64,000 nucleotides of DNA from Pseudomonas lijiangensis. GTDB taxonomy: Bacteria > Pseudomonadota > Gammaproteobacteria > Pseudomonadales > Pseudomonadaceae. Below are positions 18,945 through 26,850 of this stretch, in pieces; position 1 is the first letter of the stretch, and each line of letters opens with the position of its first letter. The translations under genes were made by a program, and so were the position numbers. Below the pieces are notes generated by a model. That model did not search any database. It was not told the DNA's origin and saw only the letters and a list, made by a program, of their open reading frames with translations. The stretch is from positions 3,855,001 through 3,919,000 of the forward strand of contig NZ_CP076668.1 of NCBI RefSeq assembly GCF_018968705.1, given 5' to 3'.

Positions 18945-19331
18945 TTATTGTTGTACAGCGCCGATTGCGTCCCAGCCTTCCTTGACTGTAATCAGCAGGC
19001 CGGCAACTTCATCGAGCATCTTTTCATCATTCTTGGCATTGGCTTCAGCCAGACGCTTCATCATGTAGTGATAGAGACTGTCCTGACGGACCAGCGCCGG
19101 GTCGCTTTCCAGATCCAGCCCTTCACGCAAGCCACCCATAATGCCGATGGCCTTGCCGATGAAAACGCATTTGTTGGGAATATCCTTGCGCGCCATGGCA
19201 CCTTTGGCCTGGGCGATGCGATCAAGGCCACACTCCATCAACATCTGGACCAGACGGTGAGGGCTGGCTTCAGAGGTCTGTGCCTGTGAGCCAATCTTCT
19301 GATACTGACGCAGTGCTAACATCGGATTCAT
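18945..19331 (-). CDS. fliS: FliS, flagellin chaperone
   Basis: Cytosolic chaperone that binds the C-terminus of flagellin before export. The 128 residues include LRQYQKIGSQAQTSEASPHR and LVQMLMECGLDRIAQAKGAM, the standard FliS signature. A terminator hairpin lies between this gene and fliD, so fliST may be transcribed from a separate start or by read-through. No clear promoter was found in the 117-base gap. Confidence 0.95.
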   Translation of the reverse strand: MNPMLALRQYQKIGSQAQTSEASPHRLVQMLMECGLDRIAQAKGAMARKDIPNKCVFIGKAIGIMGGLREGLDLESDPALVRQDSLYHYMMKRLAEANAKNDEKMLDEVAGLLITVKEGWDAIGAVQQ

Positions 19332-19404
19332 AGGGGGCCTCGTAGCAGATCCGGATTACGTATACCCAAGCTATCGACGCACGGTCAAAAAACTTTAGCC
19401 TGAA

Positions 19405-19432
19405 AGCAAAAACCCGACACAGGGTCGGGTTT
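19405..19432 (-). terminator. Terminator between fliD and fliS
   Basis: A hairpin with arms AAACCCGAC and GTCGGGTTT is followed on the minus strand by TTTTT-rich sequence. It lies 17 bases after the fliD stop codon and so would end fliD transcripts before fliS. Confidence 0.85.
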
Positions 19433-19448
19433 CTGGCATTACTTTTAT

Positions 19449-20900
19449 TTACGAAGCGTTTTTCTGAGCGTTCATCGCCTCGAAAATCGAGGTGATGCTG
19501 CTGGCCGTTGCCTTGAGCTTGCCAACCGCCAGGTCCATCGCGTTGTACTTGGTGGTCAGGGTTGTAGTCAGCGTTTCGATACGACGGTCAAGCGCATCCT
19601 GCTCAGCAGAGAGTCGAGTCTGAACCTGAGTCAGACTGGTTTTCTTTGTTGCAAGGATGCCACCGGCCTTCGTATAGGGCTCAATGGCGTCCTCCATACG
19701 CTCGATCAAACCACCGCTGCCGGTAAACAGCTTCTGAATATCCCCTCCGAACTTCTTGTCGTTCAGGGCCTTGGTAAAGTCCGAGGTATTCAAAGACAGC
19801 GTACCGTCGCTCTGCTGCGTCGTGATACCCAACTGAGCCAGAGAGCCCAGGCCACTATTGGAAGTTGCCGTAGCAATCTGACTACGAATGGCAGCAAGCA
19901 GGGCACGAGGCGTCGAATCCCCCGTCATGGCCGCTGCAGTGAAGGTTGTTCCGTCTTCAGAAACCGTACCCTTGGTCAGCGTGGTGACAAGCTTGGCCAG
20001 GGTGTTATAGGAGTCGACAAAAGTCTGCAGCGAGGTTTTCAAGCCCTCGGTGTTGGTAGCTACCGTGATCGCCGTATTGGTGTTGGCGTCAGCACTTTTT
20101 GCCACCAGTTCGAACGTCAGGCCGGATACAGCGTTGCTGACCGTATTGGTCGAACTGGTCAGGCTCAGACCATCGATCGTGAACTCGGCATCGCCGGCCA
20201 GAGCCTGAATCGCACCCGCCCCAGGAATCGCCTTGCCGTTGGCATCGGTCGATGTGCTGGTGGAGCTCATCAGTTTGGTGCCATCGATATTCAGCATGCT
20301 CAGCTCTGTACCACCATCAACCGAAATATCACTGCCCTTGCCGGTGGTGGTCGAACTGAATACAAGGCGCGAACCATTACTGTCAGTAATGATGTTCGCT
20401 GAAATACCTTTACCCTGGAGCGAGGTGTTGATCGTGTCACGCACCTGCTGCAGCGTCGAAGTCGCAGTAATCTTGACTTCATGAGTAGTGCCATTTTGAG
20501 TGATTTTCAGGGTACCACTCGGAATAGCACTGGTCTGAGTCGAGTCGAGCGCAACTGTTGCAACCTTGGACGCGGTCGCCAACTGGCTCACATTAATAGA
20601 ATAAGTACCGTTTACTGCCTCGTTACCCGCAGTTGCCTTGACCACAGACTCATTGGCTGAGGTGGCGGCAAAACCCTGAAATGCAGGTGTTGTGGTGCTC
20701 TTGAGACTGTCCATCGCCTTTTGAAAGGCACTCAATGCAGCCGTGAGCTGATCCACACCACCAGCCGCAGCCTTGGCGACGCTGGTCTGCTTGGTGATCT
20801 GGTTCTGCTTGGCAGCCTTTTCGACCCCAACCAGCCCGTCAACAATTGCCTTGATATCCAGGCCAGAGTTGAGGCCCGTACTCGATGTAATTGTAGCCAT
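19449..20900 (-). CDS. fliD: FliD, filament cap protein
   Basis: Pentameric or hexameric cap that folds flagellin subunits at the filament tip. The 483 residues have the N-terminal coiled-coil D0 region (TGLNSGLDIKAIVDGLVGVE), a variable middle section rich in Ser and Thr (about 90-300) and the C-terminal coiled coil (LDRRIETLTTTLTTKYNAMDLAVGKLKA). A sigma-54-like promoter lies 64-78 bases upstream, and flaG is next upstream. Confidence 0.96.
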   Translation of the reverse strand: MATITSSTGLNSGLDIKAIVDGLVGVEKAAKQNQITKQTSVAKAAAGGVDQLTAALSAFQKAMDSLKSTTTPAFQGFAATSANESVVKATAGNEAVNGTYSINVSQLATASKVATVALDSTQTSAIPSGTLKITQNGTTHEVKITATSTLQQVRDTINTSLQGKGISANIITDSNGSRLVFSSTTTGKGSDISVDGGTELSMLNIDGTKLMSSTSTSTDANGKAIPGAGAIQALAGDAEFTIDGLSLTSSTNTVSNAVSGLTFELVAKSADANTNTAITVATNTEGLKTSLQTFVDSYNTLAKLVTTLTKGTVSEDGTTFTAAAMTGDSTPRALLAAIRSQIATATSNSGLGSLAQLGITTQQSDGTLSLNTSDFTKALNDKKFGGDIQKLFTGSGGLIERMEDAIEPYTKAGGILATKKTSLTQVQTRLSAEQDALDRRIETLTTTLTTKYNAMDLAVGKLKATASSITSIFEAMNAQKNAS

Positions 20901-20963
20901 GGTGCTTACTCCTCAAGAATGTCGCCGACCTTTTGACCCTTTCAAGGAATCGGAAAATCTTCA

Positions 20964-20978
20964 ACAATTTTCGTGCCA
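20964..20978 (-). promoter_or_regulatory. Sigma-54-like promoter for fliD
   Basis: The minus strand reads TGGCACGAAAATTGT. The -24 half is perfect, but the -12 element ends in T instead of C. It lies about 64 bases upstream of fliD, right at the flaG 3' end. FleQ/RpoN control of fliD is known in Pseudomonas; the imperfect -12 lowers confidence. Confidence 0.5.
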
Positions 20979-20982
20979 GTAG

Positions 20983-21363
20983 TCAGGCCTTGACGTGAAA
21001 CAACAAGCTGTGCGCGTCGCTCAAGCTATCGGCCAGTTTCAGGATTTCCGCATTGGGAATCTGTCGGACCACCTCACCGGAGTCACTTGCAATCACTTTG
21101 ACAATGACTTTTCCAGAATCTTCGTCAATCGAAAATTCGAGGTTACGCTTGACCGACTGAAAGAACTTCTGAATGTCTTCCGCGGCAGCCTTCACCTTCT
21201 CCTCTTCCTGTGAGTCGTCCTTTTGCAAGTCGGAACCCTTACTTTCGGACGTCGGCGCAACTCGCTCGACGGAAGGCTTATCAACGGGCTTATCCGTTGC
21301 CACAACTGGACTTGCCGATTGAGCGGGTGGATAAGACAAGTTCAGCTTTACACTCATATCCAT
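20983..21363 (-). CDS. flaG: FlaG-family protein
   Basis: Small protein linked to filament length control in polar flagellates. I chose the ATG at 21363, which has GGAGGTG six bases upstream, giving 126 residues. The N-terminal half is low complexity and charged. The C-terminal FlaG domain (about 65-126) contains LEFSIDEDSGKVIVKVIASDS and VVRQIPNAEILKLADSL. It lies between fliC and fliD, its usual place in Pseudomonas. Confidence 0.9.
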   Translation of the reverse strand: MDMSVKLNLSYPPAQSASPVVATDKPVDKPSVERVAPTSESKGSDLQKDDSQEEEKVKAAAEDIQKFFQSVKRNLEFSIDEDSGKVIVKVIASDSGEVVRQIPNAEILKLADSLSDAHSLLFHVKA

Positions 21364-21434
21364 GACCATCACCTCCGAAAGTAAAAAAGCGAGAGAGCAC
21401 GGTTAAGCACTCCCCCGCCAAAATCATCCCGATA

Positions 21435-22283
21435 TTACTGAAGCAGTTTCAGTACAGCGGAAGGCAGCTGGTTAGCCTGAGCCAGAACAGAGGTGGAAGC
21501 CTGTTGCAGGGTCTGTTGCTTGGTCAGCTGTGCAGTTTCAGCAGCGAAGTCGGTATCTTGTACACGACCCAGTGCAGCACTGGCGTTTTCGTTGATGTTC
21601 TGCAGGTTGGAGATGGTGCTGGTCAGACGGTTTTGTGCAGCACCGAGGTCAGCACGAGTGGCGTTGATGGTCGACAGAGCGGAGTCGATAGCGTCCATTG
21701 CAGCAGAGAAGTTAGTCTCGGCAGCGGCGCTGTCGGAACCGGCGATGGTGATAGCCGAACCAACACCCAGGGTATCAGCGTCGAAGCTGGCGCTCAGAGT
21801 CAGAGTGATCTGGTTCGAGCTGCCAGTGTTGGAGCCGACCTGGAAGGTCATGGTGCTGGCAGTACCGTCGATCAGGTTCTTGCCGTTCAGGTTGGTGCTG
21901 TTTGCGATACGAGTCAGTTCTTCACTCATCGCGGTGAATTCTTTGTTCAGAGCGTCACGGTCAGTAGAGCTGTTGCTGTCGTTTCGAGCCTGGACAGCCA
22001 GTTCACGCATACGCTGCAGAATGTTGGTCGACTCTTGCAGAGCACCTTCAGCGGTCTGAGCCAGGGACATACCGTCGTTGGCGTTCTTGATGGCCATGGT
22101 CTGGCCTTTGATCTGCGAGTTGATACGGGTGGAGATTTGCAGACCGGCAGCGTCGTCTTTGGCGCTGTTGATTTTCAGACCGGACGACAGACGGGTCATC
22201 GAAGTCGACAGAGCGTCAGAGGCGCGACCCAGGTTCTTCTGAACGTTCAAGGATGCAACGTTGGTGTTTACTGTTAAAGCCAT
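21435..22283 (-). CDS. fliC: FliC, flagellin
   Basis: Filament subunit of 282 residues with conserved D0/D1 ends and a short central region, the P. syringae type. Residues 30-51 are the flg22 epitope (ending Leu-Gln-Ile-Ser) and residues 84-111 the flgII-28 epitope, both sensed by plant receptors. Ser143, 164, 176, 183, 193 and 201 are all present; these are the six O-glycosylated positions known in P. syringae pv. tabaci. A GAGGAAT ribosome-binding site precedes the ATG. A sigma-28 type promoter lies upstream. The C-terminus ends LPSAVLKLLQ. Confidence 0.98.
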   Translation of the reverse strand: MALTVNTNVASLNVQKNLGRASDALSTSMTRLSSGLKINSAKDDAAGLQISTRINSQIKGQTMAIKNANDGMSLAQTAEGALQESTNILQRMRELAVQARNDSNSSTDRDALNKEFTAMSEELTRIANSTNLNGKNLIDGTASTMTFQVGSNTGSSNQITLTLSASFDADTLGVGSAITIAGSDSAAAETNFSAAMDAIDSALSTINATRADLGAAQNRLTSTISNLQNINENASAALGRVQDTDFAAETAQLTKQQTLQQASTSVLAQANQLPSAVLKLLQ

Positions 22284-22364
22284 GATGAATTCCTCGTTGG
22301 TTGGGTACTACGTGGCTTCCGGCCCCTGCAAGCGCCGGGTGTGCCTAGAGAACCTTCGTAATAG

Positions 22365-22391
22365 TTATCGTCGCGGTGGCAGGTTGCTTGA
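22365..22391 (-). promoter_or_regulatory. Sigma-28 (FliA) promoter for fliC
   Basis: On the minus strand TCAA is followed after exactly 15 bases by GACGATAA, close to the FliA consensus TAAA-N15-GCCGATAA. It lies 82-108 bases upstream of the fliC start. The 332-base gap 22284-22615 holds this promoter, an AT-rich stretch behind it, and the KAS III terminator; no gene was seen in it. Confidence 0.75.
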
Positions 22392-22563
22392 GCCTTTTTT
22401 TGAAAATTTTTGCCAGCAATCTGCCAGCCCTTATAAAACAAGGGCTTGAAGCCCAACCCACTGAGAGATGACGCCAGTAAACTGCCTTGAATTGCGATAC
22501 CGACAAGGCAGGAAAAAGCAGGAATACAAAACCGGTGCTATCAGCCCCGCGCACTTCCTGACG

Positions 22564-22600
22564 AAAAAAGCGCCTGCGGGCTGCCCCACAAGCGCTTTTC
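22564..22600 (-). terminator. Terminator of the KAS III gene
   Basis: Arms AAAAGCGC and GCGCTTTT flank a GC-rich loop, and on the minus strand a short T run follows. It starts about 16 bases after the KAS III stop codon and separates the glycosylation genes from fliC. Confidence 0.75.
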
Positions 22601-22615
22601 TTGAACAGACCGCGA

Positions 22616-23545
22616 TCAGTCCCGATAGATGATCGCCGAGCCCCAGGACAACCCGACACCAAAACCGCTCAGTGCAACGCGCTTCCAGGAAGAGTCGAGC
22701 ACATGCTTTTCAATCAGCAGCGGAATGCTCGAAGACACGGTATTGCCGGTTTCGACCATGTCTTTGACAAACTTCTCGGGCTTGTCCTCGAAACGACGCG
22801 CCACGGCATCAACGATGGCCGCACTGCCCTGGTGGATACAGAAGGCATCGATGTCGTCAGGCTGCAGGCCGGACTCGCCCAACAGCTCATGCAAGTGCGC
22901 AGGCACTTTGAGCAAGGCAAAGTTGAAGACCTGACGGCCATTCATGAAAAACACGCCATTGCTGACCTTCAGGTGTGGCGCACCGGAACCGTCGGTACCG
23001 AACTTCGCCTTGCCCAGTTGCCACGGAGCATCTTCGCCCATCCAGGTCGCGGTGGCCGCATCGCCAAACAGCATGGTGGTGTTGCGGTCTTCAGGGTCGA
23101 CGATCTTCGAATAAGGGTCGGCAGTCACCAACAGGCCGTTCTTGAGGCCTGTCGCTTCCATGAAGCCCTTGATTGCGTAGATGCCATAGACATAACCGGA
23201 GCAACCCAGGGAGATATCGAACGCAGCGACATTGGTCGACAGGCCCAGCTTGTCCTGAACAATGGCAGCGGTATGGGGCAGCCCTTCTTCATCGCCGTTC
23301 TGGGTCACGACGATCAGCACATCAATGCTTTCGCGCTTCAACTGAGGATTGTTGGCCAGCAGTTTATTGACCGCTTCCACGCACAGATCCGACGTTTCCT
23401 GAGCGGAATCCTTGCGCGGAAGAAATGTGGAGCCGATTTTCCCAAAGATGAACTCTTCATCCTTGCCGAACTTGGCACCTTGAGCGTAGTTATCCACGCC
23501 ATCTGTGGGCACGTAACTCGCTATGCTTTTTATGCCAATCATCAT
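22616..23545 (-). CDS. 3-oxoacyl-ACP synthase III-like enzyme of the flagellin glycosylation cluster (orf3 type)
   Basis: KAS III (FabH-like) condensing enzyme of 309 residues. The catalytic Cys115 lies in SLGCSGYVYG; a His in FCIHQGS and an Asn in ETGNTVSSSIP complete the Cys-His-Asn triad. In P. syringae the third gene of the fgt1-fgt2-orf3 glycosylation cluster encodes such an enzyme, in the same place before fliC. It may supply an acyl group for glycan modification; its exact substrate is not shown by sequence. It has an alternative start three bases downstream. A hairpin separates it from fgt2, so it may have its own promoter in 23546-23778. Confidence 0.88.
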   Translation of the reverse strand: MMIGIKSIASYVPTDGVDNYAQGAKFGKDEEFIFGKIGSTFLPRKDSAQETSDLCVEAVNKLLANNPQLKRESIDVLIVVTQNGDEEGLPHTAAIVQDKLGLSTNVAAFDISLGCSGYVYGIYAIKGFMEATGLKNGLLVTADPYSKIVDPEDRNTTMLFGDAATATWMGEDAPWQLGKAKFGTDGSGAPHLKVSNGVFFMNGRQVFNFALLKVPAHLHELLGESGLQPDDIDAFCIHQGSAAIVDAVARRFEDKPEKFVKDMVETGNTVSSSIPLLIEKHVLDSSWKRVALSGFGVGLSWGSAIIYRD

Positions 23546-23778
23546 GGCTTCCCGATTAGTAACAGGTAAATGTTCGTCCCAAGAAAATCAGGGCGCTACC
23601 GAATAGGCGATTTGCGGGCATTTTCAGGGTGTGGGACACGCTACGCAAGTCGAACGCACGCCGCTCCCTGTAACACGATAATGTGGAGATGCACTTTATG
23701 ACCCGCAGGTCACTCCCACATGCATGCTTTACGATTTGCGGATCACGAAAAAGCCGAAAACAACGGCTTGCAGGCGAT

Positions 23779-23807
23779 GCGATCCGCCTGCATGACAGGC
23801 GGATCGC
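23779..23807 (-). terminator. Strong hairpin after fgt2
   Basis: A perfect 12-bp stem (GCGATCCGCCTG and its complement) with loop CATGA begins 16 bases after the fgt2 stop codon. It has no T run, so it could be a weak terminator, an mRNA 3'-end stabiliser or an attenuator between fgt2 and the KAS III gene. The remaining bases to 23546 show nothing I can name. Confidence 0.55.
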
Positions 23808-23822
23808 TCAAGACAGGAAGGA

Positions 23823-26735
23823 TTAACGCGCAGCCAGCGTAAAACCCTGGCCGTTGAGGTCAAAATTGCGGCTGTAAGCCTCATCATGGGCGAACTGTGC
23901 CGACCATTTATCGATCAGCGCCGTGCGCGCCTCGTCAGGGGCATTCACCACGCCGGAATGCACGACCTGCACGTGTGGCGTCCAGACCGTGAGATAACCG
24001 GCCTGAGCCGCCTTGAGGCACAAATCGACATCAGACAGGGCTTCGGCAAACTCACCTTCATCCAGACCGCCTACTGCATCGAACAACGACTTTTCGATCA
24101 TCAGGCACGCCGAGGACACAGCAGAGTAGTTCTGCTCGATCACCAAGCGGTGCATGTAGCCTCTGGATTTCTTCGACTCACCCACAAAGCCTGAACCGAC
24201 GCCGCCATTGAGACCCAGAATCAGACCGGCCTGAGTCACAGTGCCCTCACGATCCACCAGCCTGACACCGACGATACCGACTTCAGGACGCTGGGCCTGA
24301 TTGAGCAACGACTCGATCCAGCCGACGTTGACAATCTGGCTCTGGGCATCGAGCAGAATCAGGTACTCGCCCTTGGCCTCCTGGCTGACGAGGTTGCTCA
24401 GGACCGCAGGACTCAAACGCTGGTCAGCCCTGAACACACGAACCCGACTGGACAGCTTTTCCTGCTGGTCCAGCCAGGTCGACAGCTCAGGCGAGCTGCT
24501 GTTGTTATCGGCGATCAGCACTTCGAAGCGCTGATAGCGGGTGCGCTGCAGAATGCTTTGCAGGCAGCGTTGCAGCTCCGGCAGGTTGTCCTGGCTTTGC
24601 AGCAGGATCGATACCATTGGCCGATGAGTGTGGCGATAATCGATCTTGTAGGTGCCAGGCAGTATCGAGCTGACCTCAGCCTGATAGCCGCGCTTGCCGA
24701 GGTGACGGGTCAGCGCCTTCTTCTCGTCCTCGTTCTCTTCAAGCTCGGGAGCCTCGCAGATCAGGACCGGTTCACTGAGGTGAGCCAGCCCGCTCATGCC
24801 GCCCTGCTCGATCAGACGCAGCAACAGGTCGAATTCCAGCGCTTTCGGGAAATCACGGGAATATCCCCCCGCCTCCACCAGCAAATCACGACGAATCAGC
24901 CAGTGACGCGCCATCAGCGCAGGCAGGCTCTGCAGCAGATCCAGGTTGAATCCCGGACGGAACAGAGGTGCCAGCGTGCCGTTGGGCTGACGATGGATTT
25001 CATCCACTGCCACCGCGCGGCACTGCGCGGCATCGATCAGCTCGACGCTGGCCTGGAGCAGACCGCTTTTGGTGAACTCTTCGCCGGCATTGGCCAGCAT
25101 CAGCCAGTCGCTTGGGGATTGCTTGACCACCTGATTGATCTTGTCGACGTAGTTGCTTTCAGTGACCTTCACGAAATGCAGTGTATTTTGCAGCGTAGTG
25201 GTCGCCGGCAACTCGCCAGTGGTGAAAACGATCACCTTGAATGCACGGTAATGACCGTTGATCAGGCTGTCGAAGGTGGCCTGCAATTTGAAGATATCGG
25301 CCTCGAGATCCAGCAGCAGAATCCCGATCCGGGAACCTGCAGGATTTTTCTCAAGTCGGGCATTGAGCTTTTTCAGTTCGCCAGCGTCTGGATTTCGCGC
25401 ATCCAGCCACTTGAGCAGATGACCGGACGCCATGCTATCAAGCAGCTTGCCATTGTCCTTGTCGGACACCGCCTGCAGGCGCTTGCCCCAGGCCACGATC
25501 CGCTCTGCCTCTTCCTCATCGTCAGCAGATTTGCTCAGTTCCTGAGCCAGTTTCTGCACCACGTCATGGTTGAAGGCATAAATGGCATAGGCCTGCCATA
25601 GTCGGCTGACCAGCGTTTCGGCATCGGGGTTGTTTTGTGGGCGCAGCAGCTCGCTCTGTTTGAGCAGTGCGGCTTCCAGGCCTTCAAGCTGCAAGCGACC
25701 GGCCGGCAGGATATGGATCAGAAACTCGATCCGGGCCAGTTCATCGAAAAACGACTGGTTGTAAAAAGGCAACTCAACGAACTGCCGAGGCTCGAAATGC
25801 GGCTCGGACTGCTCGAAGGCAACACTCCAGACCGAACTGACAATCTTTTCCTTGCCTTGAAAACTCTGGGTGCTCAGGGACTCGCTCATCGCCTCAAGCC
25901 CGGCCAGAATCAGCTTTTCACCCTCGTTACCCGCAACCGCAGCCGAAGTGAGGGCTGATACCAGCATCCGGGCAAACTCTTCGCGCCCGGCCCTGGCCTT
26001 GGGATCGATATGCGTAAGCGCAGCCTTGATGGCAGCGTTATGCTGTGAAAGCGCTTCTTCACTCTCTACGAAATGCAGCCCATAAGGAACGGGCAGGATG
26101 CGCAGTTTTGCGGCCGCTGCCAGATAGGCCATATGGCCGATTTCCTGCCAGTGCAGATCCGTTCCATCAGGAACCGCAGCGAACCACTGCCGGGCCAGCT
26201 CGGTTCGGGTGACGGCATTGAGCAGAGAAGTCCCCTGACCCAGGAAACCGATGAGGCGTTCACCTGCCTGATCCGATGAGTGATCCTCGATGACCTTGCG
26301 ATCACGACGCAGATAATCCACCTGACCGACCTGAGCCTGATAGCTCAGACTGTAGCCCTGGCTTGCACCGTATTGGTCATGCGCCTCAAGAAAGCACAAT
26401 GCCTCGGTCAGCGCGTCCGGCAACAGGAAGCTGCTGGCATCCAGATAAGCAACGAAAGGCGTGGAAACACGCTTGATGCCTTCAGCGATCCGGGCACCCA
26501 GACCCGCCTCGGCGAGCGCCGCCTCGTGCAAGTACTCAAGCCCTTGGATTCTGGCTATTTCGGGATCAGGTGCCCGGGATGAATCCACAACCACCAGAGC
26601 ACAGGGATAGTCGCTGTAGTACTTCAAGGCTCGACGCAGGAAATCTGGCTGATCCTGAGCCAGCAACACCAATGTCAGACGCTGATTCAACGGCGTGGCT
26701 TCATTCCCGAAATTGCTTTGCATAGTCTTTCCCAT
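23823..26735 (-). CDS. fgt2: Fgt2-type flagellin glycosyltransferase
   Basis: Large cytosolic glycosyltransferase of 970 residues. An N-terminal nucleotide-sugar transferase-like region (about 15-240) begins LTLVLLAQDQPDFLRRAL. A helical linker follows, then two family-2 (GT-A) modules (about 465-690 and 700-960). The last contains MVSILLQSQDNLPELQRCLQ and RPEVGIVGVRLVDREG. It lacks the C-terminal GT-B-like domain of its neighbour Fgt1. In P. syringae, Fgt1 and Fgt2 add rhamnose to flagellin. It lies 115 bp after fgt1. A start at 26723 is also possible. Confidence 0.88.
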   Translation of the reverse strand: MGKTMQSNFGNEATPLNQRLTLVLLAQDQPDFLRRALKYYSDYPCALVVVDSSRAPDPEIARIQGLEYLHEAALAEAGLGARIAEGIKRVSTPFVAYLDASSFLLPDALTEALCFLEAHDQYGASQGYSLSYQAQVGQVDYLRRDRKVIEDHSSDQAGERLIGFLGQGTSLLNAVTRTELARQWFAAVPDGTDLHWQEIGHMAYLAAAAKLRILPVPYGLHFVESEEALSQHNAAIKAALTHIDPKARAGREEFARMLVSALTSAAVAGNEGEKLILAGLEAMSESLSTQSFQGKEKIVSSVWSVAFEQSEPHFEPRQFVELPFYNQSFFDELARIEFLIHILPAGRLQLEGLEAALLKQSELLRPQNNPDAETLVSRLWQAYAIYAFNHDVVQKLAQELSKSADDEEEAERIVAWGKRLQAVSDKDNGKLLDSMASGHLLKWLDARNPDAGELKKLNARLEKNPAGSRIGILLLDLEADIFKLQATFDSLINGHYRAFKVIVFTTGELPATTTLQNTLHFVKVTESNYVDKINQVVKQSPSDWLMLANAGEEFTKSGLLQASVELIDAAQCRAVAVDEIHRQPNGTLAPLFRPGFNLDLLQSLPALMARHWLIRRDLLVEAGGYSRDFPKALEFDLLLRLIEQGGMSGLAHLSEPVLICEAPELEENEDEKKALTRHLGKRGYQAEVSSILPGTYKIDYRHTHRPMVSILLQSQDNLPELQRCLQSILQRTRYQRFEVLIADNNSSSPELSTWLDQQEKLSSRVRVFRADQRLSPAVLSNLVSQEAKGEYLILLDAQSQIVNVGWIESLLNQAQRPEVGIVGVRLVDREGTVTQAGLILGLNGGVGSGFVGESKKSRGYMHRLVIEQNYSAVSSACLMIEKSLFDAVGGLDEGEFAEALSDVDLCLKAAQAGYLTVWTPHVQVVHSGVVNAPDEARTALIDKWSAQFAHDEAYSRNFDLNGQGFTLAAR

Positions 26736-26850
26736 AGCGAACCGATGACTCTCTCAACAGAGGGGACAATTCGCCCGCTGCTGAAGCAAGAGCAAAAACA
26801 TAGCATCTGCAGCGCAAGTCCTGCGCTGCAGAGTATTCATTTTGTGCGGA

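Noticed and set aside
22616..23545. Housekeeping fabH
   Set aside because: The gene is isolated from fatty-acid synthesis genes and lies in the known flagellin glycosylation position, so a dedicated role is more likely.
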